64,000 bases of DNA from Sneathiella marina (GCF_023746535.1 NZ_CP098747.1:1-64000), one strand, 5' to 3'; shown: positions 22,462 through 31,059, counted from the first letter of the stretch. The notes: generated from the sequence alone by a model not told the origin. A program made the numbers and translations.

Positions 22462-23450
22462 CTTCGCGTATTCTGGTCACCGGCGGCGCCGGTTTTATCG
22501 GCTCCAACATTGTCGCAGCCCTCTCTGATCAGGGGAAATCCGTGGTCGTCTGTGACTGGCTGGAAGACGGGGAAAAGTGGAAAAACCTGGCAAAACACGT
22601 GATCAGCGACTTCGTTAATCCCGACGAGCTGGAGGGCTGGCTGGAAAGTAACGGCAAGGGCTTGCAGGCAATCATCCATATGGGCGCCATCTCGGCGACC
22701 ACGGAAAGTGATGGTGATTTGATCCTCAAGCGCAATTTCAAGCCCACGTTAATGCTGTGGAACTGGGCAACCGCCCATAAAACCCCGTTTATCTATGCCT
22801 CCTCCGCCGCCACCTATGGCGATGGCGGGGCTGGTTTTGACGATACCGAGACGGAAGACGCCCTGCAAAACCTGCATCCGCTTAATCTTTATGGCTGGAG
22901 CAAGCATGCCTTCGACAAGTATGTGGCCCGTGAAATTGCCAGTGGCGCCATGACGCCACCGCAATGGGCGGGGCTCAAGTTTTTCAACGTGTACGGCCCC
23001 AACGAATATCATAAGGGCAGCATGAAAAGCGTGATCGCCCAAAGCTATCCGCGTATCGCGGCGGGGGAGGCGGTGACCCTGTTCAAGTCCCATAACCCGG
23101 ACTATGAGGATGGCGGGCAGCTGCGTGATTTCGTCTATGTAAAGGACTGCGTCAGCGTTATCCTGTGGCTGCTGGACAACCGTGATATCTCTGGCCTGTT
23201 CAATCTGGGCACCGGAAAAGCCCGCAGTTTCAAGGACCTGGCCAGCGCCGTCTTTGCCGCCGCCGGGCAACAGGAAGACATCTCCTATCGCGATACGCCG
23301 ATCGAGATCCGCGATAAATACCAGTATTTCACCGAAGCCAATATGCAAAAACTCCGCGCCGCCGGCTTCGGCGGCAACTTCCACAGTCTCGAAGACGGCA
23401 TCATGGATTACGTCACCGAACATCTCGCCAAAGACGACCCCTATAGGTAG
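22458..23450 (+). CDS. hldD: ADP-L-glycero-D-manno-heptose-6-epimerase HldD
   Basis: A short-chain dehydrogenase-type epimerase of 330 residues that makes ADP-L,D-heptose, the donor for the LPS inner core. It has the Rossmann glycine motif GGAGFIG near 9-15, YASSAATYG for the catalytic serine region, and the catalytic pair Tyr145/Lys149 in YGWSK. The KFFNVYGPNEYHKGSM block is typical of the family. The ATGA overlap with hldE implies translational coupling. Confidence 0.95.
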   Translation: MTSRILVTGGAGFIGSNIVAALSDQGKSVVVCDWLEDGEKWKNLAKHVISDFVNPDELEGWLESNGKGLQAIIHMGAISATTESDGDLILKRNFKPTLMLWNWATAHKTPFIYASSAATYGDGGAGFDDTETEDALQNLHPLNLYGWSKHAFDKYVAREIASGAMTPPQWAGLKFFNVYGPNEYHKGSMKSVIAQSYPRIAAGEAVTLFKSHNPDYEDGGQLRDFVYVKDCVSVILWLLDNRDISGLFNLGTGKARSFKDLASAVFAAAGQQEDISYRDTPIEIRDKYQYFTEANMQKLRAAGFGGNFHSLEDGIMDYVTEHLAKDDPYR

Positions 23451-23459
23451 GAGCGAAAA

Positions 23460-24098
23460 ATGACCGAAATCAGCCAATTTCTGCCCGATCTGATCATTGC
23501 CTATTCCGCTTATCTGATTGCCACATTGAGTCCGGGGCCGGCGGTGTTGGCGATTATGGGGACGTCCATGGCGCGCGGGCGGCGGGCCGGGGTTTCCTTG
23601 GCGGCGGGGGTTTCGCTCAGCTCCTTTATCTGGTCCTTGCTGGCGGCCTTCGGGGTGACGGCATTTCTCGCGGCCTTTGGCTGGACCTTGGTTGCGGTAA
23701 AAGTCGGCGGCGGGTTGTATTTGTTGTGGCTGGCCTATAAATCCCTGCGCTCCGCTCTTCGTAAAGACACGGCCGCAGCAGGATCCATGCCCTCAGCCCA
23801 GAAGGATCGGCGGTTTTTCCTGCGCGGGGTGGCCGTGCATATGACCAACCCCAAGGCGGTATTCGCCTGGATCGCCATTATTTCCCTTGGATTGCGCCCG
23901 GAATCGCCGCTTTGGGTGACCTTCGCCATTATCGGCGGCTGCGCGGTGCTGGGTATTCTGGTGTTCGGCTTTTATGCCCTGGCCTTTTCCAGCGCGCCGA
24001 TGATCCGGCTGTACCAGTCGGGCCGCCGCCTGATCGAGGGCACGATGGCGGTGTTTTTCGGGGCCGCCGGCCTGAAACTACTCACCTCCCGGCTCTAA
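23460..24098 (+). CDS. LysE/RhtB-family amino-acid or metabolite exporter
   Basis: A 212-residue inner-membrane protein with about six transmembrane segments and the LysE/RhtB N-terminal signature TLSPGPAVLAIMGTSMARGRR. The middle VHMTNPKAVFAW block is also conserved. Relatives export amino acids such as lysine, threonine or homoserine lactone; the substrate is not determined here. A GGAG precedes the ATG, 9 bases after hldD, so it may share the heptose transcript without being functionally linked. Confidence 0.88.
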   Translation: MTEISQFLPDLIIAYSAYLIATLSPGPAVLAIMGTSMARGRRAGVSLAAGVSLSSFIWSLLAAFGVTAFLAAFGWTLVAVKVGGGLYLLWLAYKSLRSALRKDTAAAGSMPSAQKDRRFFLRGVAVHMTNPKAVFAWIAIISLGLRPESPLWVTFAIIGGCAVLGILVFGFYALAFSSAPMIRLYQSGRRLIEGTMAVFFGAAGLKLLTSRL

Positions 24099-24117
24099 TG
24101 TTAGGATAAGGACCGTC

Positions 24118-24405
24118 ATGAAAGGCTACTGGATCGTCAATATCACCATCACCGATGCGGAAAACTATCCGCAATATCTGGCGGCCGATGCGCTGGCGTT
24201 CGAAAAATATAACGCGAAATTCCTGGTGCGCGGCGGGCAATATTCCGCAGTCGAAGGCCCCGCCCGGGAACGCCATGTGGTCATCGAGTTTGACAGCTAC
24301 CAGACGGCGCTGAACTGCTATAACTCCCCCGAATATCAGAAAGCCGCCAAACTCCGGCAGAAATTCGCCGATTCCGAGGTGCTTATTCTGGAAGGCACGC
24401 CGTAA
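24118..24405 (+). CDS. DUF1330 domain protein
   Basis: A 95-residue cytoplasmic protein of the DUF1330 family, a ferredoxin-like dimeric alpha/beta-barrel fold. The family pattern is present: KGYWIVNITITD, the FLVRGGQY strand, and VVIEFDSYQTALNCYNSPEYQ. No enzymatic activity is established for the family. It lies 19 bases after the LysE gene and ends 7 bases from the convergent cupin gene. Confidence 0.85.
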   Translation: MKGYWIVNITITDAENYPQYLAADALAFEKYNAKFLVRGGQYSAVEGPARERHVVIEFDSYQTALNCYNSPEYQKAAKLRQKFADSEVLILEGTP

Positions 24406-24412
24406 AACCCGG

Positions 24413-24715
24413 TTATTTCAGGAATTCGGTTTCCATAAAGGCGCATTCAAAATCATTGCCGTTAAACACATCATGCTCAACGCCTTTTTCGCGGAAATAG
24501 GGGACACCATGCTTTAATTCGGCGCGGGTTTGCTCGCCGCCCGGCAATTTGATATCGAGAAACCCGTCGAACAGCGGCACCACCACATAATCATATTCAT
24601 GCACATGCCAGCCCGTATGCGATCCAACGGGAAACCGCCATTCGGTCACGCGGGTGCGGTCATTCTCGATAAACACGGTCGGGATGGCATCCCCGTCACT
24701 GCTGGCCTCACACAT
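24413..24715 (-). CDS. Small cupin-domain protein
   Basis: A 100-residue single-domain cupin. The metal-binding motif is visible as GWHVHEYDYVVVPLFDG and a second His at GVEHDVFN. The small size and lack of other domains suggest a metal-dependent isomerase, dioxygenase-like or binding role; no substrate can be proposed. It lies 11 bases downstream of mmcB and may be the last gene of the lut-smr-xre-mmcB transcript. Confidence 0.75.
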   Translation of the reverse strand: MCEASSDGDAIPTVFIENDRTRVTEWRFPVGSHTGWHVHEYDYVVVPLFDGFLDIKLPGGEQTRAELKHGVPYFREKGVEHDVFNGNDFECAFMETEFLK

Positions 24716-24726
24716 TGCTGCTCTCC

Positions 24727-25161
24727 TTATTTCGGGTTTTCCGCCGCGTTCAGGCGCCGGGCCGCTATTGTTGCAAAGCGCAGGATAACATTTTTGCGGC
24801 GGCTTGCATTCAGTTTGAAATCGGCCGAGGGCGTGACAATCGCCCCGCCAAAACCATCAGCAATGATCAGGCCCTGATCTGCCGGCAACAGGTCTTGCGG
24901 GAAGTCTTCATCGACGGCAAAATAATATTCGTCACAAAATTCCAGGTAATCCGTCCATTTCTCGTCCACCCGGAAATCCGCCGGGCCGCTTTTCACCTCG
25001 ACAACAAGGATCCGCCCCTTGGCATTGATCCCCATGACATCGACACGGCGGCGGGTTCGCAGCTTTACTTCGCGCAAACTCTCATAGCCCATGCTGGTCA
25101 GCAAAACCTGAACCCCTTTGGCGAGCCGGACGCCCTTATCGGATCGATCGGATGTCATCAT
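24727..25161 (-). CDS. mmcB: MmcB-family DNA repair protein
   Basis: A 144-residue protein matching the alphaproteobacterial MmcB family, named from a mitomycin C-sensitive, LexA-controlled gene in Caulobacter. It has a restriction-endonuclease-like core: RRRVDVMGINAKGRILVVEVKSG, with Asp and the E-x-K of EVKS as likely catalytic residues, followed by DEKWTDYLEFCDEYYFAV. The ATG abuts the stop of the upstream XRE gene (TAAATG). I saw no clear LexA box before it, but it may be controlled from further upstream. Confidence 0.82.
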   Translation of the reverse strand: MMTSDRSDKGVRLAKGVQVLLTSMGYESLREVKLRTRRRVDVMGINAKGRILVVEVKSGPADFRVDEKWTDYLEFCDEYYFAVDEDFPQDLLPADQGLIIADGFGGAIVTPSADFKLNASRRKNVILRFATIAARRLNAAENPK

Positions 25162-25530
25162 TTACCGGCGCGGCGGCGCGATCTCCTTGAGGTAATTCAG
25201 CATTTCCTCCAGCCGGGCCTTCGGCAGGTTGCGGACTTCGCGGGCCAGCAAATTGGCATATTCGGTGGCCGTCGGGCTCAATCCGCTGGTATCCAGGGTG
25301 ACTTTCGGGTGGGAGAGGGAGGCCAGACGCTGTAATTCCTCCGCATCGTCCCAGATAATATTGAAATAGACACATATCTGCTCGACCAGCGACCAGGAGG
25401 GGCGGCCGCGGTGACCATGTTCCAGCGCCGAGAGATAGGCGGCGCTGATATCCAGATCAGCGGCCATCTGCTTGAGGGAAATATGCCGTCCTTTTCGAAG
25501 TGCCCGCACCCGCAGGCCAAATGGTGTCAT
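25162..25530 (-). CDS. XRE-family helix-turn-helix regulator
   Basis: A 122-residue DNA-binding protein. The helix-turn-helix is at the N-terminus (ISLKQMAADLDISAAYLSALEHGHRG), and a C-terminal region of about 60 residues may mediate dimerisation. The ATG at 25530 follows AGGAG and begins at the domain; a longer in-frame reading to 25656 would overlap the smr gene and is rejected. It lies between smr and mmcB in an arrangement I associate with alphaproteobacteria; its targets are unknown. Confidence 0.85.
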   Translation of the reverse strand: MTPFGLRVRALRKGRHISLKQMAADLDISAAYLSALEHGHRGRPSWSLVEQICVYFNIIWDDAEELQRLASLSHPKVTLDTSGLSPTATEYANLLAREVRNLPKARLEEMLNYLKEIAPPRR

Positions 25531-25544
25531 GCTGATGTCTCCTG

Positions 25545-26204
25545 TTACGACCGGTCGCGGCGCAGCAATACATATAAGGCGCCGCTGCCGCCATGTTTCG
25601 GCTGGGCATTGCGAAAGTCTATGACCAGCCGCCGCATATCCGCCGCCGCCAGCCATTTTGGCACCGCCTCGCGCAAAATACCGCGGCGGTCGCTGCCCAT
25701 AAAGGCGGCGTCCTCGGTTTTCTGGCCGCGCGATCCCTTGCCGGTCACCACCAGCACGCAGCGCTTGCCCTGCATCTGCGCCGCGGAAATAAAGGTGCGC
25801 AGCCGCGTATGGGCTTCGGCTTGTGTCATGCCATGTAAATCCACCTTCCCGTCGATGGCCATCTGCCCCTTGCGCAAGCGTTCCGAGTTGCGACGATCAA
25901 GGCCCGGTACATTTTCCCGCTGAGACGGATTTCTGGGGGTGTTGTCGCGCCGCTCACTTGCTGGATCCACAGGCCGGCTGGCCATAGCCTTCGCCAGTTT
26001 TTCGGGGTTTATGGGCGGTTTACGCCCGGAAACAGGTGGGGGTGCCGGGGACACCCTGTTGGTGCCTGCACCCGTCCCGGCGGGGCGCACATCAAAGCCG
26101 ATAAAGCGGTTGCTGGCCTGACGGTCAATATTCCGGGTGACATAATCCCATAAATCCCGATCGGTTTTCGACAGGCCTTTCGGGCGGTCAGGCTTTTTGC
26201 TCAT
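25545..26204 (-). CDS. Smr-domain protein (MutS2/Smr endonuclease-like)
   Basis: A 219-residue protein with a disordered, basic and proline-rich N-terminal half and a C-terminal Smr domain: VDLHGMTQAEAH, then VLVVTGKGSRG and PKHGGSGALYVLLRR. Smr domains nick DNA or cleave RNA; in bacteria stand-alone forms are linked to recombination control or ribosome rescue. The ATG at 26204 lies inside the last codons of lutC (17-base overlap), which suggests coupling to the lactate operon. Confidence 0.88.
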   Translation of the reverse strand: MSKKPDRPKGLSKTDRDLWDYVTRNIDRQASNRFIGFDVRPAGTGAGTNRVSPAPPPVSGRKPPINPEKLAKAMASRPVDPASERRDNTPRNPSQRENVPGLDRRNSERLRKGQMAIDGKVDLHGMTQAEAHTRLRTFISAAQMQGKRCVLVVTGKGSRGQKTEDAAFMGSDRRGILREAVPKWLAAADMRRLVIDFRNAQPKHGGSGALYVLLRRDRS

Positions 26205-26874
26205 CTTCAACAATCACAATATGTAAACGGCGAGGACCGTGGGCCCCCATTATCAATTGTTGCTCAATATCCGCCGTCCGCGACGGTCCGGAAATGAAAT
26301 TCACGGTGCGCGGCAGTTCCGCTTCGCCATATTTCCGGCGCAGACTATCCCAGGCCTGCTCGAACGACCCCTGAATATCGCTGCTCTTCAGGACAGCAAT
26401 ATGATTTTCCGGCAGGAAGTTCAGGGTCGATGGTGTCTCCGGCCCCGAGGCCATGCAGAGGGTTCCGGTTTCCGCGATGGCGCCAAAGGCCGGAGTGATG
26501 CTGACCTCATCGGTGATCACCGCCGCGCCGCGGGTAATTTCCAGCATGGGAACATCGCCCCACGGTATCTCATCCAGCGAGGGGGAGGGGGACATCTTGA
26601 TCTGGCTTGGCAGGTTATGGTTGCTTAAGTAGTCGCGCACCTGGCCCGGCACCTCCTTCAGAGACGGCACCCGCACGACGGTGGCGGCCAGCGCTTCCAG
26701 CTTGTCCTGCAGCAAATTGACCTGACGGCCCGGGCTGATATCGGTGCGGGCCGGCACCAGATTGCGTTTATGGCCGGCGATGCGCTCGCGGACCACTGTC
26801 GCGGCCGCTTCATCCAGCGGGCCGCGCCCGAGGTTTCGGCGGATCCGGTCGAGGATTTTATCCCGTGCGGACAT
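26188..26874 (-). CDS. lutC: Lactate utilization protein C (LUD domain)
   Basis: A 228-residue LUD-domain protein, the third component of the LutABC lactate oxidase complex that converts L-lactate to pyruvate. The LUD block is visible as GAAVITDEVSITPAFGAIAETGTL and the later RTVNFISGPSRTADIEQQLIMGAHGP. The ATG at 26874 shares a base with the lutB stop (TGATG), so translation is coupled. The alternative start at 26904 would overlap lutB further and has no clear ribosome binding site. Confidence 0.9.
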   Translation of the reverse strand: MSARDKILDRIRRNLGRGPLDEAAATVVRERIAGHKRNLVPARTDISPGRQVNLLQDKLEALAATVVRVPSLKEVPGQVRDYLSNHNLPSQIKMSPSPSLDEIPWGDVPMLEITRGAAVITDEVSITPAFGAIAETGTLCMASGPETPSTLNFLPENHIAVLKSSDIQGSFEQAWDSLRRKYGEAELPRTVNFISGPSRTADIEQQLIMGAHGPRRLHIVIVEDEQKA

Positions 26875-28298
26875 CAAGAATTCCCCCGCTTCTGCTGTTT
26901 CCATTGATCCATGAAGGTCTTGCCCTGCGGCGCCGGAAGGTCACGGACCGACGTCCAGCCTTTCATCATGGGCAGGGATTTCAGGCGACCTTTTTTACCG
27001 GCCAGCAGACGGAGCGCCATGGCGCCACATCGGGTCACCAGCCTGTATAGGGCCGGACGTTTGGCGAAAAACGCCCAGAGACCAATGCCCCAGCGCTCCG
27101 GTTTCGGCGTCACCTGGGTTTCAAAAGATTTCTCCCGCCAGTGGCGCATGATTTTCGGCAGCGGAATGCGCACCGGGCAGACTTCCTCGCAGCGCCCGCA
27201 AAAGGTGGAGGCGTTGGGCAGATGCCGGGCCTCTTCCAGTCCAACCATCTGCGGATTGAGGGCGGCACCGATGGGGCCGGGATAGACCCAGCCATAAGAA
27301 TGACCGCCAACAGCCTGGTAAACCGGGCAATGGTTCATGCAGGCACCGCATTTCAGGCAGCGCAGCAAATCCTGTTTATCGGTGCCGATCAGCTCACTGC
27401 GGCCGCTATCCAGCAGGATCACGTGAAAATTGGCCGGACCATCTATGTCGTCTTTTCGCTTGGGCCCGGTGGAAAAGGTGGTGTAGACGGACATTTCCTG
27501 ACCGGTGGCAGAGCGGGCCAGCAACCGCATCAGGGTGCTGGCATCTTCCAGTGTCGGCACGATTTTCTCGATACTGGCAACGGCAATATGGGTTTTTGGC
27601 AGGCTCTGGGTCAGATCGCCATTGCCTTCATTGGTGACAATAACGGTAGAGCCGGTTTCCGCGATGAGAAAATTCGCCCCCGTAATACCCACATCAGCGG
27701 CAACATATTTTTCCCGCAGCACGCTGCGCGCTTCATTGACCAGGGCTTGCGGATCGGTTTGCCGCTCGGTCAATCCATATTCCTGATGTTTCACGTGAAA
27801 CAAATCACTGACCTGCTCTTTTGTTTTATGCAGGGCAGGGGCGATGATATGGCTGGGATATTCATGGGCCAGCTGGATAATATATTCCCCCAGATCCGTC
27901 TCTATGGGTTCAATATTGTTCTCGCTGAGGAAATCATTGAGGGCCATTTCCTCGGTGATCATGGATTTCCCCTTGGTCACCGTTTTTGCGTCCGCATCGC
28001 GGCATATTTTCAGCACCGCGTCCCGCGCCTCGGCGTAGCTATTGCACCAATGCACTTTGCCGCCTTGCAAAAGCACCTGATCCTCGAAATATTCCAGATA
28101 GTAATCCAGATTCTCAATGACGTGGTTCTTGATATCCACGGCGGTGTCGCGCAAGTCCTCAAATTCCGGCAGTTCCTCGACGCGGGCGGCGCGGGCCACG
28201 GAAAACCCGGTTTTAACCTTGGAAAATGCGGTCTGGATATCCTTGTCCTGCAGGGCCTCATGGGCCCCGTCCTTGAAATGGCGACTGGTGACCTGCAT
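26874..28298 (-). CDS. lutB: Lactate utilization iron-sulfur protein LutB
   Basis: The 474-residue Fe-S subunit of LutABC. A LUD domain occupies the first two thirds. Two 4Fe-4S motifs follow: CLKCGACMNHCPVY near 310 and FCGRCEEVCPVRIPLP near 365. It passes electrons from lactate to the respiratory chain on the cytoplasmic side of the membrane. A perfect 16-base parS site (27787-27802) lies inside the gene and is read through as VSDLFHVKHQ. It overlaps both neighbours by one base. Confidence 0.93.
   Translation of the reverse strand: MQVTSRHFKDGAHEALQDKDIQTAFSKVKTGFSVARAARVEELPEFEDLRDTAVDIKNHVIENLDYYLEYFEDQVLLQGGKVHWCNSYAEARDAVLKICRDADAKTVTKGKSMITEEMALNDFLSENNIEPIETDLGEYIIQLAHEYPSHIIAPALHKTKEQVSDLFHVKHQEYGLTERQTDPQALVNEARSVLREKYVAADVGITGANFLIAETGSTVIVTNEGNGDLTQSLPKTHIAVASIEKIVPTLEDASTLMRLLARSATGQEMSVYTTFSTGPKRKDDIDGPANFHVILLDSGRSELIGTDKQDLLRCLKCGACMNHCPVYQAVGGHSYGWVYPGPIGAALNPQMVGLEEARHLPNASTFCGRCEEVCPVRIPLPKIMRHWREKSFETQVTPKPERWGIGLWAFFAKRPALYRLVTRCGAMALRLLAGKKGRLKSLPMMKGWTSVRDLPAPQGKTFMDQWKQQKRGNS
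27787..27802. promoter_or_regulatory. parS site (ParB binding) inside lutB
   Basis: The 16-base palindrome TGTTTCACGTGAAACA, identical to the other three copies in the window and to the bacterial parS consensus. It lies in the coding sequence of lutB, about 8.3 kb on the left side of the putative oriC. ParB should nucleate here and spread. Confidence 0.9.
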
Positions 28299-29071
28299 CA
28301 GCGTTCCCCCTCACCAAGGCCGGGGACATCGGTCATCCCGGCCAGCACCTCCGCCACATGCAACACCTTCATATCCTCATCGCGGCGCTGCAGCCGTCCG
28401 GCGATATTCATCAGGCAGCCCAGATCTCCTGCCGCCAGAATATCGGCTTTCGTCGCGGCAATATTATCGACTTTCTTATCGACCATGCTGCCCGAGATCT
28501 CGGAATATTTTATGCAGAAGGTGCCGCCAAATCCGCAGCAGGCTTCCCGGTCTTCGGCCTCGCGAATTTCCAGTCCGTCAACGCTGGCCAGCAAGGCCCG
28601 CGGCTGGTCCCTGACCTTCATTTCACGCAGGCTGCTGCAACTGTCATGATAGGTCAGGCTGGCGTCAAGTGCTGTCGCCGCCGGTTGATGGTTCAGCACA
28701 TCACTCAGAAAAGCGACCAGCTCATATGTGCGCCCGGCCAGTTCCTCCGCTGCCACCAGCATGGTGGGATCGTCGGCGAACAGCTCCGGATAATGCTTTG
28801 AAATCATGCCGGCGCAAGACCCGGACGGGGCGACCACATATTGAAACCCCTTGAAGGCCTCAATCACAGCCGCAGCAATGGCTTTGGTGCTTTTTTTATC
28901 GCCGGAATTATACGCCGGCTGGCCACAGCATGTCTGGGTATCCGGCACCACGATGGTGCACCCGGCCTGTTCCAGTAGTTTGATGGCGGCAAAGGCGACG
29001 GAGGGACGGTTTATATCCACAAGGCAGGTCACAAATAAGGCAACTGTTTTTGATTCCGGCGTCTCGGACAT
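28298..29071 (-). CDS. lutA: Lactate utilization protein A (CCG-domain)
   Basis: The 257-residue LutA subunit with two cysteine-rich CCG domains, seen as QTCCGQPAYN in the first half and EACCGFGGTF in the second. Homologues resemble the glycolate-oxidase and heterodisulfide-reductase Fe-S subunits. Together with LutB and LutC it oxidises L-lactate. Its stop and the lutB start share a base (TGATG). It begins 59 bases downstream of mltA, which faces the same way, and is the first gene of the lut operon. Confidence 0.92.
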   Translation of the reverse strand: MSETPESKTVALFVTCLVDINRPSVAFAAIKLLEQAGCTIVVPDTQTCCGQPAYNSGDKKSTKAIAAAVIEAFKGFQYVVAPSGSCAGMISKHYPELFADDPTMLVAAEELAGRTYELVAFLSDVLNHQPAATALDASLTYHDSCSSLREMKVRDQPRALLASVDGLEIREAEDREACCGFGGTFCIKYSEISGSMVDKKVDNIAATKADILAAGDLGCLMNIAGRLQRRDEDMKVLHVAEVLAGMTDVPGLGEGER

Positions 29072-29130
29072 TTCTCTCTCCCTTTACTGGAACGGACTAT
29101 ACCCTCCACTTCCAGATTACGCCAGATACC

Positions 29131-30369
29131 TTACGCGGGATTTGCCGTCTTTCGTTTTTCGGCCACGGCATTGGGCAAAAAGATCCACAACCTGCCGTCA
29201 CTTTTCATGCCACCGGACATCTCATAGGCATGATCCCCATAGCCCCAGAACACATCCCCGCGGACGGGCCCGCGAATGGCGCCGCCGGTATCCTGTGCCA
29301 TCATCAATTTGCGAAAGGGTTTGGGCAGATCCGCCGTATCGGTGGTGGAGACTTCCGTTTCCAGGAAAACCGGCACGCCAAGCGGGAACCATTTGCGATC
29401 CACGGCCAGACTGCGTTCTGCGGTCAACTCCACCCCTTGCGCGCCGATGGGGCCGCCTGTGGTCAGTTCGCGGAAAAACACATAGGAGCCGTTCATCTGC
29501 ATGATCTCGTCGGCCTCATGGGGATTATCCTCCAGCCAGCTGCGGATTGCCTGCATGGACATTTTCTCCCGGGGAATATAGTCACGTTCAATCAGCGCCT
29601 TGCCGATGGCGAAATACGGATGGCCGTTTTGCCCGGCATAGCCCACACGAAGTTCACTGCCATCATCCAGCTGAACAATGCCCGACCCCTGGATCTGCAA
29701 AAAGAAGGCATCAATATCGCTATCCACCCAAACCAGTTCCAGATCACGGTTTTCCAGCGCGCCCTTGTCAATATCCGTGCGATGGGCAAAGGGCACCAGA
29801 TCGCCGCCTTTAACCTGACCGGCAATCCGCTGGCCTTTCAATTCATCCCGGAACCGGCCCAAATCGACCATGACAAGTTCAGGAGGGCGCAAATATAAAG
29901 GTGTTGTAAAAGGGTCTTTCTGGTCCCGGCTGCCTTTCAGGCTGGCTTCGTAATAGCCGGTGAACAGGCCGGTTTCCGCCTTGTTGTTCAAAACCTGAAA
30001 CGGCGTGAAATTGTCTTCCACATAGGACTTTAGAACATCCGACTGCGGCGGCAGGGTCAGGGCCGTCTGACATAACGCCTGCCAGTCGGCGGCGGTGCCC
30101 GCCAGATTATTGCCGCCAAGGGATCGCGTTTCCGGCAAGGTCAGGATTTTGCTACAGGATTTGAGCAGGGCCGGAAGAAATTCCGTTAAATCATCGCTGT
30201 CCCAGCCGGGAATATCGGCATAGCTGGTTTGTTCGAGGATAAGGTTATCGTCCATTTTGACGTCACTTTGCCAATACCATATACCGCCGGCAATCGCTGC
30301 AATAACAACAACCCCCAGCGTACCACCATATTTCTTCCAGATAGGAGAGATATTTCCCCAAGCCGACAT
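29131..30369 (-). CDS. mltA: Membrane-bound lytic murein transglycosylase A
   Basis: Cleaves peptidoglycan glycan strands to anhydro-muropeptides. The 412-residue protein has a single N-terminal membrane anchor (residues 16-33) instead of a lipobox. The MltA barrel domain carries LFTGYYEASLKG and DAFFLQIQGSGIV, and the C-terminal 3D domain has the three catalytic-region aspartates in AQDTGGAIRGPVRGDVFWGYGDHA. The enzyme acts in the periplasm. The timA stop is 9 bases before its ATG, matching the common timA-mltA pairing. Confidence 0.93.
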   Translation of the reverse strand: MSAWGNISPIWKKYGGTLGVVVIAAIAGGIWYWQSDVKMDDNLILEQTSYADIPGWDSDDLTEFLPALLKSCSKILTLPETRSLGGNNLAGTAADWQALCQTALTLPPQSDVLKSYVEDNFTPFQVLNNKAETGLFTGYYEASLKGSRDQKDPFTTPLYLRPPELVMVDLGRFRDELKGQRIAGQVKGGDLVPFAHRTDIDKGALENRDLELVWVDSDIDAFFLQIQGSGIVQLDDGSELRVGYAGQNGHPYFAIGKALIERDYIPREKMSMQAIRSWLEDNPHEADEIMQMNGSYVFFRELTTGGPIGAQGVELTAERSLAVDRKWFPLGVPVFLETEVSTTDTADLPKPFRKLMMAQDTGGAIRGPVRGDVFWGYGDHAYEMSGGMKSDGRLWIFLPNAVAEKRKTANPA

Positions 30370-30378
30370 GGAGCCGCC

Positions 30379-31059
30379 CTAGTTAGCGCTGCGGGTGGTG
30401 ATCAAGAGCCAGTTTGGATTACGGGATTTCAGGTTTCGCGCAAATGTCCATAGCTCCTGAACCCGGTGCGGCATCGGATCTCCGGCAACGACAACGCCGT
30501 CTTCATCCTTGGTCATGCTGATCATTTCCGCGTCGAACTTCACGGTCACTTCGGCTTCCTTATGTTCAAGTGTCGCATCGATGATATCGGCGGAATGAAT
30601 GGAGACAATATCTGTCGACATGTTGTATTCCTGATCTTCGCGATCCTGAATGGAAGTTTCAAAATTCTCATAGACATCGTCCGCCAGCAATTCTTTCAAG
30701 GTTGAGCGATCGCCGCGGGCGAAGGCAACAACGATGGCTTCATAGGCGGCCTGCGCCCCACTTGCGAAGGTGGTCTGATCAAAGCTTTTGTCGATCTGCC
30801 TGATTTGCGTCAGGGTCCGGCTGAGCTCGGTCCCGGCAAAGGGGCTTTCAAATGGTGACTTCGCCTTGCCGTCCAACGTCACCACGTTATCTTCATTGTC
30901 GGCGGATTTATCGTCTTTGATTGACCGCTGTTTCTGCTCTTCGGGGGGGGATTGTTCATGCCCCATGCGCCGGCCAAGTACACTTCGCAGGCGCAGGAAA
31001 ATAAACCCGGCAACAGCGGCAAGCAAAATAATGTCGAGGAACTGAAATCCGTTGTCCAT
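30379..31059 (-). CDS. timA: Tim44/TimA-family protein
   Basis: A 226-residue protein with one N-terminal membrane segment (residues 8-24), a charged linker rich in Gln, Lys and Asp (about 30-85), and a C-terminal Tim44-like domain (RSTLKELLADDVYENFETSI, then VQELWTFARNLKS). Tim44 is the mitochondrial import motor scaffold; the bacterial TimA is an inner-membrane protein of undetermined role. The linker holds a run of eight C residues on the coding strand (30943-30950). It is first in the timA-mltA transcript. Confidence 0.9.
   Translation of the reverse strand: MDNGFQFLDIILLAAVAGFIFLRLRSVLGRRMGHEQSPPEEQKQRSIKDDKSADNEDNVVTLDGKAKSPFESPFAGTELSRTLTQIRQIDKSFDQTTFASGAQAAYEAIVVAFARGDRSTLKELLADDVYENFETSIQDREDQEYNMSTDIVSIHSADIIDATLEHKEAEVTVKFDAEMISMTKDEDGVVVAGDPMPHRVQELWTFARNLKSRNPNWLLITTRSAN

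Noticed and set aside
22749-23477. A 242-codon - strand frame across hldD
   Set aside because: Shadow of hldD; no motif and no ribosome binding site.
27421-27440. CACGTGAAAA-like half parS in lutB
   Set aside because: Only one half of the palindrome matches; not counted as a parS site.
27141-28649. A 502-codon open frame on the + strand opposite lutB
   Set aside because: It is antisense to a gene with clear Fe-S and LUD motifs, and its translation shows no family and reads as a low-complexity shadow of a GC-rich gene.
29050-29898. A 282-codon + strand frame over mltA
   Set aside because: Antisense shadow of MltA with its catalytic region intact on the other strand.
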